From positions 664,500-728,499 of the forward strand of contig NZ_LQCI01000003.1 of NCBI RefSeq assembly GCF_001613935.1: 64,000 nt of DNA. The letters run 5' to 3'. Positions 17,387-25,208 of this stretch are shown here, piece after piece. Source of the stretch: Amycolatopsis regifaucium (GTDB lineage Bacteria > Actinomycetota > Actinomycetes > Mycobacteriales > Pseudonocardiaceae). Within the stretch, counting starts at the first letter, position 1, and each line of letters opens with the position of its first letter. The position numbers and the translations under genes were made by a program. The notes below the pieces were generated by a model. That model had not been told where the DNA came from. It did not search any database and worked only from the letters and a program-made list of their open reading frames with translations.

Positions 17387-17899
17387 GTGTCGCCGCCGGG
17401 CGTAGTGCACGGTGACGGCCGCCAGCAGCGGACCCCAGAGCAGGAGCGGGGCGTAGCAGGCGGCCATGACGACGCCGTAGACCGGCGAGGTCTCCCAGCT
17501 GCCCGGCGACATCGAGGAACCGGCCTCCGCCCAGCCGAACAGCCCCTGCACCCCCAGCGCGGTCAGGATGATCGCCCCCGCCGCGGCCGGGACGATCGCC
17601 GCGAGCGGTGGGACGGGACGGCCGCGCAATCCCGGGATCCAGCGTGGCCACACTTCGCCCCACGGCCGGACGAGACCGAGGGTGAGGAACGCGAGTGCCT
17701 CGGCGAGGATGCTCAGTCCGAAGACGTAGGCCGTGCCCCAGCCGGGAATGCCGAACTCCACCAGCCCTTGCGCGGTGAACCCGACCGGGAGGCCCAGTCC
17801 CATCGCGATCCGCCACAACCCGGACGGCAGGGTCGCCAGCAACGTCGCGTGTGCGGCGAGGTTCGCCCACTTCGGTACGCCGGGCACGGTGTTCGTCAT
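17336..17899 (-). CDS. Four-helix membrane protein, unknown function
   Basis: A 187-residue integral membrane protein with four likely transmembrane helices: around residues 13-35 (LAAHATLLATLPSGLWRIAM), 55-78 (YVFGLSILAEALAFLTLGL), 98-122 (LAAIVPAAAGAIILTALGV) and 140-165 (VYGVVMAACYAPLLLWGPLLAAV). Both ends are probably cytoplasmic. No recognised domain. ATG 17899 has GGGGCCCC upstream, a weak RBS. Its 3' end overlaps the hydrolase gene antisense by 51 bases. Confidence 0.72.
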   Translation of the reverse strand: MTNTVPGVPKWANLAAHATLLATLPSGLWRIAMGLGLPVGFTAQGLVEFGIPGWGTAYVFGLSILAEALAFLTLGLVRPWGEVWPRWIPGLRGRPVPPLAAIVPAAAGAIILTALGVQGLFGWAEAGSSMSPGSWETSPVYGVVMAACYAPLLLWGPLLAAVTVHYARRRHSGERPQHTLEPLGGRA

Positions 17900-18010
17900 T
17901 TCGGGGCCCCCAGGAGTCGTCGTTCGCTTGCCGATGACGATTCCCGAGTCCGGCCGGGCGATCTTCCCGCTGCGGGCCGACCTCCCTCCCTCGCGAGGGT
18001 GATTCTCCCG

Positions 18011-18078
18011 CCCGCATTTCGTCCTCTAAATGCGGTAGTTGCACGCGCAAGGACCGCATTTAGAGGACGAAATGCGGG
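18011..18078. repeat. Family B palindrome, copy 2
   Basis: Arms CCCGCATTTCGTCCTCTAAA and onward pair perfectly over 26 bases. The loop AGTTGCACGCGCAAGG is the reverse complement of that in copies 1, 3 and 4, so this copy is inserted in the opposite orientation. It lies just after the ybaK stop. Confidence 0.95.
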
Positions 18079-18083
18079 AAGTG

Positions 18084-18560
18084 TCAGCTCGCGATCGGGG
18101 CCACCACGGCACCGGTGAGCCGCACCAGGTCGCCGGGCGCGAGTTCGACCTCCAGGCCCCGCCGCCCGGCCGAGCAATGCACGGTCTCGAACTTCTCCGC
18201 GGTGGCGTCGATCACCACCGGGAGCCGGCTCCGGTGCCCGAGCGGCGAGATCCCGCCGAGCACGTATCCCGTCGCGCGCTGCGCGGCGGCCGGGTCGGCC
18301 ATCTTCGCCTTCTTCCCGCCCGCGGCGGCGGCCAGCGCCTTCAAATCCAGCTGACCGGTGACCGGGACCACGCCCACGGTCAGTTTCCCGTCGACGTCGG
18401 CGACCAGTGTCTTGAATACGCGCGCGGGGTCCAGCCCCAGCGCTTCGACCGCTTCGAGACCGTACGACTCGGCCCGCGGGTCGTGGTCGTACGCGTGCAA
18501 CACGTGCGGCACTTTCTGTTTCGCCAGCAGCGCCGTCGCCGGGGTTCCCTTGCCTGCCAT
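18084..18560 (-). CDS. ybaK: YbaK/EbsC-type aminoacyl-tRNA deacylase
   Basis: A 158-residue protein of the YbaK branch of the ProX/INS deacylases, which hydrolyse Cys-tRNA(Pro) to keep translation accurate. Diagnostic features are the start [22 protein letters not shown], the catalytic-lysine strand [47 protein letters not shown] (the GGxSPxG loop), and the ending [26 protein letters not shown]. Length is normal. It is divergent from sigR; the 58-base gap to the long-form sigR start contains a SigR-type promoter facing sigR. Confidence 0.92.
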   Translation of the reverse strand: MAGKGTPATALLAKQKVPHVLHAYDHDPRAESYGLEAVEALGLDPARVFKTLVADVDGKLTVGVVPVTGQLDLKALAAAAGGKKAKMADPAAAQRATGYVLGGISPLGHRSRLPVVIDATAEKFETVHCSAGRRGLEVELAPGDLVRLTGAVVAPIAS

Positions 18561-18583
18561 GGGCGGAGTCTACGAGCGCGCCG

Positions 18584-18609
18584 GGAATGCCCGGCCGGGC
18601 CGCACTGTT
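18584..18609 (+). promoter_or_regulatory. SigR-type autoregulatory promoter
   Basis: GGAAT (18584-18588) and GTT (18607-18609) are separated by exactly 18 bases, the consensus spacing of SigR/SigH-class promoters. A start of transcription seven to ten bases after the -10 would fall at about 18616-18619, at or next to the in-frame GTG (18619) of the longer sigR form. Confidence 0.75.
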
Positions 18610-18750
18610 GGAAGGCACGTGTCCACCACACTGGAAGCTCCCCGAATCCTGATCCCGCGCACGCCGGGCGGCCAGGTGATCCGCCCGCGCGTAAACTCGA
18701 CGACGTCTCATGCGCACAAGCGCATCGACGCCGATCGGGAAGGGAACGGT

Positions 18751-19389
18751 TTGCCGAGCACGGAGAATCCTGCGCCGGAAACGGGCACGGACGCCGAAGA
18801 GGCGGCCGTGCGGGCCGAGCGCTTCGAGCGGGACGCGATGCCCCTGCTCGACCAGTTGTACTCGGCCGCCATGCGGATGACCCGGAACCCCGCCGACGCT
18901 GAGGACCTCGTTCAGGAGACGTACCTGAAGGCGTACGCGGCTTTCGCCTCCTTCAAGGCGGGTACGAACCTCAAGGCGTGGATGTACCGCATCCTCACGA
19001 ACACCTACATCAACGGCTACCGCAAGCGTCAGCGTCAGCCGGTGCAGCAGCCCACCGAGGAGATCACCGACTGGCAGATCGCCAAGGCGGAGAGTCACAC
19101 CTCCAGCGGCCTCCGCTCGGCCGAGGTCGAGGCGATGGACAATCTGCCCGACATCGACGTCAAGGAAGCGCTGCAGAAGCTGCCCGAGGAGTTCCGCCTC
19201 GCGGTCTACCTCGCCGATGTCGAAGGTTTCGCGTACAAGGAGATCGCCGAGATCATGGACACGCCGATCGGCACCGTGATGTCCCGGCTGCACCGCGGCC
19301 GTGCCCAGCTTCGTGACCTGCTCGCCGACGTCGCCCGCGAGCGGGGCTTCATCCGCGCCGGCAAACAGCAGGAGGTGGCGGGGCGATGA
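18751..19389 (+). CDS. sigR: Thiol-stress ECF sigma factor SigR (SigH class)
   Basis: A 212-residue ECF sigma factor of the SigR/SigH class that turns on thioredoxin, mycothiol and related genes after disulfide stress. Region 2 ([56 protein letters not shown]) and region 4 ([41 protein letters not shown]) are complete. TTG 18751 has GGGAAGGG just upstream. An in-frame GTG at 18619 would give a 256-residue isoform with 44 extra residues, probably made from the SigR-type promoter, as known for Streptomyces sigma R'. The stop overlaps rsrA (ATGA). Confidence 0.94.
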   Translation: MPSTENPAPETGTDAEEAAVRAERFERDAMPLLDQLYSAAMRMTRNPADAEDLVQETYLKAYAAFASFKAGTNLKAWMYRILTNTYINGYRKRQRQPVQQPTEEITDWQIAKAESHTSSGLRSAEVEAMDNLPDIDVKEALQKLPEEFRLAVYLADVEGFAYKEIAEIMDTPIGTVMSRLHRGRAQLRDLLADVARERGFIRAGKQQEVAGR

Positions 19390-19709
19390 CCGAGGACTAT
19401 TGCAGCGGTGCGGACGACAAGGTCAAGTGCGAAGAGGCCCTCGCCGACATCTACCTGCTGCTGGACAAGGAATGCAGCGCCGAACGCGACGCGGCCCTGC
19501 GCAAGCACATCGAGGACTGCCCGCCGTGCCTCGAGGAATATGGCATCGACGAGCACATCAAGCAGCTGCTCGCCCGCAAATGCGGTGGTGACCACGCGCC
19601 GGACGAGCTGAAGTCCCGGCTGCGGGCTTCGATCCGCCAGACCGTGCAGACCAAGGGCGCGCTCACCATCGAGCGCACCGACGTCAAGATCGAGCAGAGC
19701 TTCGAATAG
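19386..19709 (+). CDS. rsrA: Redox-sensing anti-sigma factor RsrA/RshA
   Basis: A 107-residue zinc-binding anti-sigma factor that holds SigR inactive until its cysteines are oxidised. The ZAS motif H-x3-C-x2-C is visible as KHIEDCPPC (His 39, Cys 43, Cys 46), with upstream Cys at 6, 15 and 30 and Cys 66 in KCGGD. The order directly after sigR with a four-base overlap gives 1:1 coupling, as in Streptomyces and mycobacteria. The C-terminal tail is Lys/Glu-rich. The gene is followed by a strong hairpin. Confidence 0.95.
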   Translation: MTEDYCSGADDKVKCEEALADIYLLLDKECSAERDAALRKHIEDCPPCLEEYGIDEHIKQLLARKCGGDHAPDELKSRLRASIRQTVQTKGALTIERTDVKIEQSFE

Positions 19710-19723
19710 CCCACTTCGGACAC

Positions 19724-19763
19724 GCGAAGGCCCCCGTACCGAATCCGGTGCGGGGGCCTTCGC
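19724..19763 (+). terminator. Hairpin after rsrA
   Basis: GCGAAGGCCCCCGTACCG pairs with CGGTGCGGGGGCCTTCGC around a short loop, 15 bases after the rsrA stop. It also lies just beyond the stop of the convergent bL37 gene, so it may serve both. Confidence 0.88.
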
Positions 19764-19777
19764 CGTCCGATCGATGA

Positions 19778-19852
19778 TCAGGCGTTGGGCTTCTTGCCGT
19801 GGTTCGCGCCGTTCTTCTTACGGTCGCGACGCTTGCGGGCGCGCTTCGACAT
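19778..19852 (-). CDS. Ribosomal protein bL37, 24 residues
   Basis: A tiny, very basic protein, starting MSKRARKRRDRKKN and ending ANHGKKPNA. It matches the actinobacterial large-subunit protein bL37 first seen in mycobacterial ribosome structures (AKRxRKxRDRK...ANHGKRPNA, from memory). ATG 19852 is preceded by AAGGAG at good spacing, and the frame ends in TGA at 19778-19780. The gene is below the length cut-off of most gene finders. It sits between rsrA and pdtaS, on the opposite strand. Confidence 0.9.
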   Translation of the reverse strand: MSKRARKRRDRKKNGANHGKKPNA

Positions 19853-19958
19853 GTTCCACTCCTTGTCCAAGTGGCCCTCGCGGGGTGATACGACACCGCT
19901 GGGCCAGGGTCAACCGCTCCAGTGTGTCATGCGGCTCCCACCCTGCTTGGATGGGGAC

Positions 19959-21482
19959 GTGTCCACCCTCTCCGACCTGCTCGCCGAGAACACCGGTCTG
20001 TCCGGCGAAGCCGCGGATCACCTCCAGACCGTGGTCGCCGAATGGCAGCTGCTCGCCGACCTTTCCTTCGCCGACTTCCTGCTCTGGGTAGCCGTCTCCG
20101 AAGAGCTGCAGCCCGACGGCGGGGACTACGTCTGCGTCGCGCACGCACGCCCGACGACGGCGCCCACGGCCCATCCGGAGGACGTCGTCGGCTCCCGGTT
20201 CACCGTGGCCGAGCATCCGCAGCTGGCCAAGGCGAGCCGCGAGGTGCGGATCTGCCGTGAAGAGGATCCGCACTGGTATCGCGACCTGCCGATGCGCCGC
20301 GAGGCCATCCCGGTGGTGTTCGGCGGCACGGTGATCGCCGTCCTCAGCCGGGAGACCAACCTGGCGGCCTCGCGGGTACCGAGTCCGCTCGAGATCGCCT
20401 ACCTCGGCAGCGCGGGCGACCTGTGCCAGATGATCGTCGACGGCACCTTCCCCAGCCCGGGAAACCAGACTGACACGCACACCAGTCCGCGCGTCGGCGA
20501 CGGCCTGATCCGCCTCGATCCGACCGGCACCGTGGTCTTCGCCAGCCCGAACGGGTTGTCCGCCTATCACCGGATGGGGCACGAGTCCGATCTCGTCGGG
20601 CAGCGTCTCGCGCCGCTGACCAGGTCGCTCATCCGTGACCCGTTCGACGCGACCGAGGTGTCGCACCGGATCATCGAGGCGCTCGACGGCAAGCCCAGCA
20701 GCCGCACGGAGGCGGATTCACGCCGCGGTGCCGTCGTGCTGTTCCGTGCGCTGCCGTTGCGTCCGGCCGGGCAGGCCGCCGGCGCCCTGGTGCTGGTGCG
20801 CGATGTCACCGAGGTGAAGCGCCGCGATCGCGCCCTCCTTTCGAAGGACGCGACCATCCGCGAGATCCACCATCGGGTGAAGAACAACCTGCAGACCGTG
20901 GCCGCGCTCCTGCGGCTGCAGTCGCGCCGGACCTCCAGCGAGGAGGCACGGCTCGCGCTCGGTGAGTCCGTGCGCCGGGTTTCGTCGATCGCGATGGTGC
21001 ACGAGGCGCTGTCCATTTCCGTGGACGAGCGGGTCGACCTCGACAAGCTGCTCGACAACGTCCTGCCGATGGTCGGCGAGGTCGCGACGGCCGAGTCCCA
21101 GGTCGGGCTTTCCCGCAAGGGCTCGTTCGGGATCGTCGTCGCCGAGATCGCGACGCCGCTGGTGATGGTGCTGGCCGAACTGGTGCAGAACGCCATCGAG
21201 CACGCCTTCCCCGGCGGACGGCCGGGCAAGGTCGAACTCGAGGTGGAACGGTCGGCCCGCTGGCTCGACGTCGTCATCCGCGACAACGGGCGCGGACTGC
21301 CTTCGGGGTTCTCCTTGGAACGCAGCGACGGCCTCGGACTGCAGATCGTGCGGACGCTGGTGGAGTCGGAACTGCGCGGTTCGCTGTCACTTCGCGGAAT
21401 GCGCGGGGAACAAGAGGAAACCGGCGGTCGCCGGGCGGGAACCGAGGCGGCCTTGCGGATCCCGCTTTCCCGCCGTCTCTAG
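19959..21482 (+). CDS. pdtaS: Sensor histidine kinase PdtaS
   Basis: A 507-residue cytosolic sensor kinase; its partner PdtaR is an ANTAR RNA-binding antiterminator. Domain order: N-terminal GAF-like domain (residues about 1-150), PAS domain (about 165-280, GLIRLDPTGTVVFASPNGLSAYHRMGH), HisKA_2 with the phospho-His in REIHHRVKNNLQTVAALLRLQSRR, and HATPase_c (AELVQNAIEHAF, VIRDNGRGLPSGF, SDGLGLQIVRTLV). No membrane helix. GTG 19959 has GGATGGGG immediately upstream; ATG 19929 would add ten residues. It sits between sigR-rsrA and whiB1 as in M. tuberculosis. Confidence 0.94.
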   Translation: MSTLSDLLAENTGLSGEAADHLQTVVAEWQLLADLSFADFLLWVAVSEELQPDGGDYVCVAHARPTTAPTAHPEDVVGSRFTVAEHPQLAKASREVRICREEDPHWYRDLPMRREAIPVVFGGTVIAVLSRETNLAASRVPSPLEIAYLGSAGDLCQMIVDGTFPSPGNQTDTHTSPRVGDGLIRLDPTGTVVFASPNGLSAYHRMGHESDLVGQRLAPLTRSLIRDPFDATEVSHRIIEALDGKPSSRTEADSRRGAVVLFRALPLRPAGQAAGALVLVRDVTEVKRRDRALLSKDATIREIHHRVKNNLQTVAALLRLQSRRTSSEEARLALGESVRRVSSIAMVHEALSISVDERVDLDKLLDNVLPMVGEVATAESQVGLSRKGSFGIVVAEIATPLVMVLAELVQNAIEHAFPGGRPGKVELEVERSARWLDVVIRDNGRGLPSGFSLERSDGLGLQIVRTLVESELRGSLSLRGMRGEQEETGGRRAGTEAALRIPLSRRL

Positions 21483-21535
21483 TGGACTGTCCCCTTTGAG
21501 CATCCTTTGTGGACCGTCTGGTCCGGACACGTTTA

Positions 21536-21570
21536 AGGGCCGGCGCCCGAAGAGAAGTGGCGCCGGCCCT
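21536..21570. terminator. Perfect hairpin between pdtaS and whiB1
   Basis: AGGGCCGGCGCC and GGCGCCGGCCCT (12 bases each) with an 11-base loop, 54 bases after the pdtaS stop. The 200 bases from here to the whiB1 stop show no further gene. Confidence 0.82.
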
Positions 21571-21773
21571 GCAACGGTGCTGCGGGAGGACTGGAGAAAG
21601 TCCGGTGAAGCCATACCCCCATGGGGGGTGTGTCGGCCTCGCTTGTTAAGCTCAAGTCGGGTACGTGTCACCTCGCAGCGCACGGCTATACAGCCATTGC
21701 GCCGCGGGAGTTTCCCGAAGCTTGGATGTAGCTTTTTGGTTGCTGTGATGAAGCGTGCTGAGTCTCGAAAGAC

Positions 21774-22028
21774 TCAGGCGGAGGTACGCGTGCCGATGTG
21801 CGTACGACGGCGCTTCAGGGCCCGTCGCTCGTCCTCGCTCATCCCGCCCCAGACGCCTGCGTCCTGCCCGCTGGCCAAAGCCCAGGCCAAGCAGTCGGAT
21901 GCGACGGTGCAGCGGTGGCACACGGCCTTCGCCTGCGTTACCTGCGACAGAGCCGGACCACTGGTTCCCACGGGGAAGAACAGCTCGGGGTCCTCGTCTC
22001 GGCAGGCCGCGTCATGGCGCCAGTCCAT
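21774..22028 (-). CDS. whiB1: Transcription factor WhiB1
   Basis: An 84-residue iron-sulfur regulator, essential in mycobacteria, that binds SigA and responds to nitric oxide. The start MDWRHDAACRDEDPELFFPVG, the four cluster cysteines (Cys 9, then CHRC and a later Cys in SDCLAW), the GVWGG turn and the basic SEDERRALKRRRTH tail are all present, and length equals M. tuberculosis WhiB1. ATG 22028 has GAAGGAG upstream; earlier in-frame ATGs would add non-conserved residues. A CRP-like site lies 73-88 bases upstream. Confidence 0.97.
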   Translation of the reverse strand: MDWRHDAACRDEDPELFFPVGTSGPALSQVTQAKAVCHRCTVASDCLAWALASGQDAGVWGGMSEDERRALKRRRTHIGTRTSA

Positions 22029-22100
22029 GTTTCTGAGCTCCTTCATAACGGCGCGGTACTCCGCGCCATAGTCGTCATGGCGGTCGTTTTTTTGGGTGCT

Positions 22101-22116
22101 TGTGAATGCTTTCACG
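22101..22116 (-). promoter_or_regulatory. CRP/Cmr-like operator upstream of whiB1
   Basis: TGTGA-N6-TCACG matches the CRP consensus TGTGA-N6-TCACA at nine of ten positions. It is embedded in a wider palindrome (GGGTGCT...AGCACCC). A weaker GGTGA-N6-TCACC lies at 22151-22166. M. tuberculosis whiB1 is known to be CRP-controlled through two sites. Confidence 0.7.
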
Positions 22117-22301
22117 AAGCACCCGTTTCGACAAGGGTTTTCTGAAGATCGGTGAGTCAGCTCACCCGGCCGAGCGACGCTCCTGACCTGCGGTTTCGTT
22201 CCGAAACGGTCTCCCCTTGGGAAGGCCGATGCGGTGAGCGGAGGTTCTGCGTCGATGAGCGGCAGATAGCACTTTGCCGCAGGCGATCAGCGGCCGGGTC
22301 T

Positions 22302-23228
22302 TCACACGGTTACTGTCAGTGCTCCCGGGACGCTGAAGAACTCCACCCTCGTCCGCTGGCCGACGAGGTCGCCGTCCACCTGGAAGTTTACCGGTTCGGC
22401 AGCGTCGATGCGGATCATCGGCAGGTCATCGTGACGAAGGAGACGTCGTCCGCGTTGGTCGCTCTTCGTGAGCAATGCCTGCCGTACATGCTTGAACACG
22501 GTGGGCAACCGCAGACCGCTCAACGCGAAAAGGCCCAATCCGGTGTCGAACGAGCTGCCCGGGTTGAGGTGAACGGGACGGTCACCCAGGTAACTCCACG
22601 GATCGGTGTTCGACACGAAAGCGGTCAGCACTTCGGTGGGCTCTTCACCCGGGATCCGCACGGTGAGGGGCGGGCGACCGAGCGGAGGCCGTAGATGGGA
22701 CGCCACCGCGGCCCTCAGGTAGAGCCCCGCCGTGGTCTGCTTGCCCCGTCGCTTGGCCACCCGGCCGACGACGTCGGCGTCCCAGCCCATGCCGGCGTTG
22801 AAGGTGAACCAATGGCCGTCGGCGAGCCCGAGGCCGACTTTGCGGCTCCGGTCGTTCTCGATGGCGTTGAGGAGCTGATGGGTCGCTTCCACCGGATCGT
22901 GCGCGATCCCCAGCGCGCGGGCGAACACGTTCGCCGAGCCGCCCGGTACGACACCGAGCATGGGGACGTCGCCGATTCCGGCCGGATCGCCGTCGGCGTC
23001 CGCGAGGAGGCCGTTGACGACCTCGTTGACCGTGCCGTCGCCGCCGTGGGCGACCACCAGGTCGATCCCGTCACGGGCGGCCGAGCGCGCCACGGCCATC
23101 GCGTGGCCGCGGTAGTCGGTCTCCACGACGTCGAGCTTCACCTGGCTGGCCAGCGCGTGGGCCAGCACGTCACGGCCACCGGCGGTGGTCGAGGTGGCCT
23201 GGGGATTCACGACGAGGATGGCACGCAC
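22302..23228 (-). CDS. DagK/YegS-type lipid kinase
   Basis: A 308-residue diacylglycerol/sphingosine kinase-like enzyme, cytosolic or membrane-peripheral. The ATP-binding core has VVNPQATST, the nucleotide loop HGGDGTVNEVVNGLL, and VVPGGSANVFARALG. The C-terminal domain starts around VGLGLADGHWFTFNAGMGWDADVV. The predicted role is phosphorylating diacylglycerol for phospholipid turnover, although the lipid is not established. Length is normal. It lies upstream of whiB1 on the same strand with about 270 bases between. The mycobacterial block has a similar gene beside whiB1. Confidence 0.9.
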   Translation of the reverse strand: MRAILVVNPQATSTTAGGRDVLAHALASQVKLDVVETDYRGHAMAVARSAARDGIDLVVAHGGDGTVNEVVNGLLADADGDPAGIGDVPMLGVVPGGSANVFARALGIAHDPVEATHQLLNAIENDRSRKVGLGLADGHWFTFNAGMGWDADVVGRVAKRRGKQTTAGLYLRAAVASHLRPPLGRPPLTVRIPGEEPTEVLTAFVSNTDPWSYLGDRPVHLNPGSSFDTGLGLFALSGLRLPTVFKHVRQALLTKSDQRGRRLLRHDDLPMIRIDAAEPVNFQVDGDLVGQRTRVEFFSVPGALTVTV

Positions 23229-23536
23229 TACCGCAGGGTAAGTGACGTCGGCCCGTAGGGGGGAGCGTCAGGTGACGCGAAGCTCAATGCCCGTGCGTCC
23301 TCGAAGCAGCACCGTATGACCCTGTGGCGGGCGTTCCTCCTCATCGCCGGCGACTCTCGCTCGTCGTGACAAGTGCACCCGGGCCGACCGCCCGCTCATC
23401 GACGACGCCTCCAATTCTTCCCAGCCGGCGGTCAGGGGAAACCGGCCGTCCGGGTGGCATACGATCGAAAGCGCTCACGTACGGTGACCCGCCCTGCGGG
23501 AACGCCGTGTCCGGAAGCCTGGAAGGCTGTTTCGCC
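23229..23536. other. Divergent intergenic region, no gene seen
   Basis: These 308 bases separate the DagK-like gene from the divergent membrane-protein gene. Both promoters must lie here. I see no convincing operator, hairpin or small gene. Confidence 0.4.
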
Positions 23537-24013
23537 GTGTCCATCGCCGACAAGCTCTCGCCCGCGCCCCGTGAAGTCCGCCTCGCCGGGGCCATCACCG
23601 CGCTCCCGGGTCTCGCCCTCATCGTGTTCGCGGTCCTGCTGCTGCTCAACGGCCGAGCCGGACCGGAGAACCTGCTGGCCGAGGTCGCCTATTACCTCGT
23701 CCTCGCCGCCGGAACGCTGGCCTGCGCGGCCGGTCTGCTGCTCGGGAAGGTCTGGGCGAGGTCGCCGGGGGTGGTCGTCGGGCTCATCCTGATCGGCGTC
23801 GGCTGGTATGGCGCCGGGCCGTCCGGGCAGCCCGTCTGGGGCGTGCCTCTGGGTCTGGTCGGCGTCCTCGTCATCGTGCTGCTGTTCCGCCGATCCTCGC
23901 GCGCGTGGGCGCTCGGGCTGCGGGAAGGCGAGACCGAGGAAGAGGCCGCCGAACGCGACGGCGCCGCGGGCCGTGCCGCCCGCCGGGAGCGCGAAGAGCG
24001 CGACAGTACATGA
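23537..24013 (+). CDS. Four-helix integral membrane protein (Rv3217c-like)
   Basis: A 158-residue membrane protein with four probable helices: residues about 18-40 (AITALPGLALIVFAVLLLL), 52-75 (AYYLVLAAGTLACAAGLLL), 80-97 (SPGVVVGLILIGVGWYG) and 104-122 (WGVPLGLVGVLVIVLLF). A charged cytoplasmic tail is rich in Glu and Arg. GTG 23537 was chosen because GGAAGG lies upstream and the hydrophobic core starts soon after. Its neighbours (DagK-like, GNAT, phosphatase) match the mycobacterial block, where a membrane protein sits in the same place. Function unknown. Confidence 0.78.
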   Translation: MSIADKLSPAPREVRLAGAITALPGLALIVFAVLLLLNGRAGPENLLAEVAYYLVLAAGTLACAAGLLLGKVWARSPGVVVGLILIGVGWYGAGPSGQPVWGVPLGLVGVLVIVLLFRRSSRAWALGLREGETEEEAAERDGAAGRAARREREERDST

Positions 24014-24060
24014 TGGCCCCCTTCCTTGCGCCTAGCGCAAGGAAGGGGGCCATCATGTAC
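24006..24060. repeat. Family A palindrome, 55 bases, identical to 59951-60005
   Basis: A perfect 26-base inverted repeat starting GTACATGATGGCCCCCTTCC around a 3-base centre. It begins inside the last codons of the membrane-protein gene and ends 11 bases before the stop of the convergent GNAT gene. Every base matches the copy at 59951. Confidence 0.95.
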
Positions 24061-24070
24061 TTCCGAGAGG

Positions 24071-24553
24071 TCAGACCTGCGCCGCGAGCGCCTTCAGTGG
24101 CTCGTCGGTGAGCCGGTCCACGGTCCACTCGTCCATCGGCACCGCGCCGAGCGACTTGTAGAAGCCCTGTGCCGGATTCCAGTTCAGCACCGACCATTCG
24201 AGGCGGGCGTAACCGCGCTCGACGCAGACCGCCGCGAGGGTGGCCAGCAGCGCCTTGCCGAGGCCGGAGCCACGCTGCTCAGGGCGGACGTAGAGGTCCT
24301 CCAGGTAGATGCCGTGCACCCCGCGCCAGGTGGAGAAGTTGAGGAACCAGAGCGCGTAGCCCACGATTTCGCCGTCGACCTCGGCGACGTGCCCGAACAG
24401 GGCGGGCGCCTCGCCGAACAGCGCGGTGCGCAGCTGTCCGGGAGTGAGGTGGCACTCGTCGGGAGCGCGTTCGAATTCGGCGAGGTCGTAGACGAGCTGA
24501 ACGACGGCGTCGACGTCTTCTTCCTTGATGCGCCGGATGCGATCGTCGGACAC
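24071..24553 (-). CDS. GNAT acetyltransferase, SSAT-like
   Basis: A 160-residue GNAT fold N-acetyltransferase resembling the diamine/spermidine acetyltransferase group. The acetyl-CoA loop is YVRPEQRGSGLGKALL (R/QxxGxG/A), preceded by the strand GVHGIYLEDLYV. The signature LEWSVLNWNPAQGFYKSLGA, with the catalytic Tyr, is complete. The likely role is acetylating a small polyamine or amino compound, but the substrate is not shown. Its start overlaps the stop of the upstream phosphatase by one base, indicating an operon. Confidence 0.88.
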   Translation of the reverse strand: MSDDRIRRIKEEDVDAVVQLVYDLAEFERAPDECHLTPGQLRTALFGEAPALFGHVAEVDGEIVGYALWFLNFSTWRGVHGIYLEDLYVRPEQRGSGLGKALLATLAAVCVERGYARLEWSVLNWNPAQGFYKSLGAVPMDEWTVDRLTDEPLKALAAQV

Positions 24554-25146
24554 TAATCCTCCGTGGTGGGGAGCAGGTTGAGGTGTTCGATCTGCGGCTC
24601 GCCGCGTTCGTCGCCGAGCACCGCGACCCCGGCCGGGTCGAGTCCGAAGTGGACGCCCGCCGTCGACGGCAGCCCGATCCAGCGCGCGACCAGGACCCGG
24701 CTGAAGTGGCCGTGACCGACCAGGATCACGTCACCCGAGCCGAGCGGCTCGCGGACGCGGTCGATCAGCTTGTCCGCGCGGGCGTTGACGTCCTCCGCGC
24801 TTTCGCCGCCGGGAACCGGATGCGACCAGACCGTCCAGCCGGGAACGGTCTCGCGGATCACCGGGGTGGTGACGCCTTCGTAGTCGCCGTAATCCCATTC
24901 GGCCAGCTCTTCGGTGACCTCGTCGACGCGCAGCCCGGCCAGTTCGGCCGTCCGCAGCGCGCGGGTGCGCGGGCTGGAGAGGACGAGCGCGGGAGCACCG
25001 CCGAGCACGGCGCGCAAGGTGCCGCCGGCGGCGCGGGCCTGCCCTTCGCCGGCGGTGGTGAGCGGGATGTCGGTGCGGCCGGTGTGCCGTCCGTTGACGG
25101 ACCACTCGGTCTGACCATGCCGGAGGAGGAAGAGCCGATGAGCCAC
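24553..25146 (-). CDS. Histidine phosphatase family protein (Rv3214/Gpm2-like)
   Basis: A 197-residue histidine phosphatase. Catalytic motif LLRHGQTEWSVNGRHTGRTD contains the RHG nucleophile; the second His is in LVGHGHFSRVLVARWI. The acid Glu lies in LAEWDYGDYEGV. The equivalent M. tuberculosis protein, once called Gpm2, acts as an acid phosphatase rather than a phosphoglycerate mutase. Directly upstream of the GNAT gene in the same operon; divergent from the thioesterase gene. Confidence 0.9.
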   Translation of the reverse strand: MAHRLFLLRHGQTEWSVNGRHTGRTDIPLTTAGEGQARAAGGTLRAVLGGAPALVLSSPRTRALRTAELAGLRVDEVTEELAEWDYGDYEGVTTPVIRETVPGWTVWSHPVPGGESAEDVNARADKLIDRVREPLGSGDVILVGHGHFSRVLVARWIGLPSTAGVHFGLDPAGVAVLGDERGEPQIEHLNLLPTTED

Positions 25147-25148
25147 GT

Positions 25149-25178
25149 TGCGAATATAGCCTGCGGTCCGGTTATGCT
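25149..25178 (+). promoter_or_regulatory. Possible SigA promoter for the thioesterase gene
   Basis: TTGCGA (25149-25154) and TATGCT (25173-25178) are 18 bases apart, upstream of the gene at 25209. The -10 overlaps a near-palindrome GTTATG...GAGTAAC (25171-25191), which could be a repressor site. Confidence 0.4.
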
Positions 25179-25208
25179 ACCGGCGAGTAACATGGTGAGG
25201 AGACCGTG

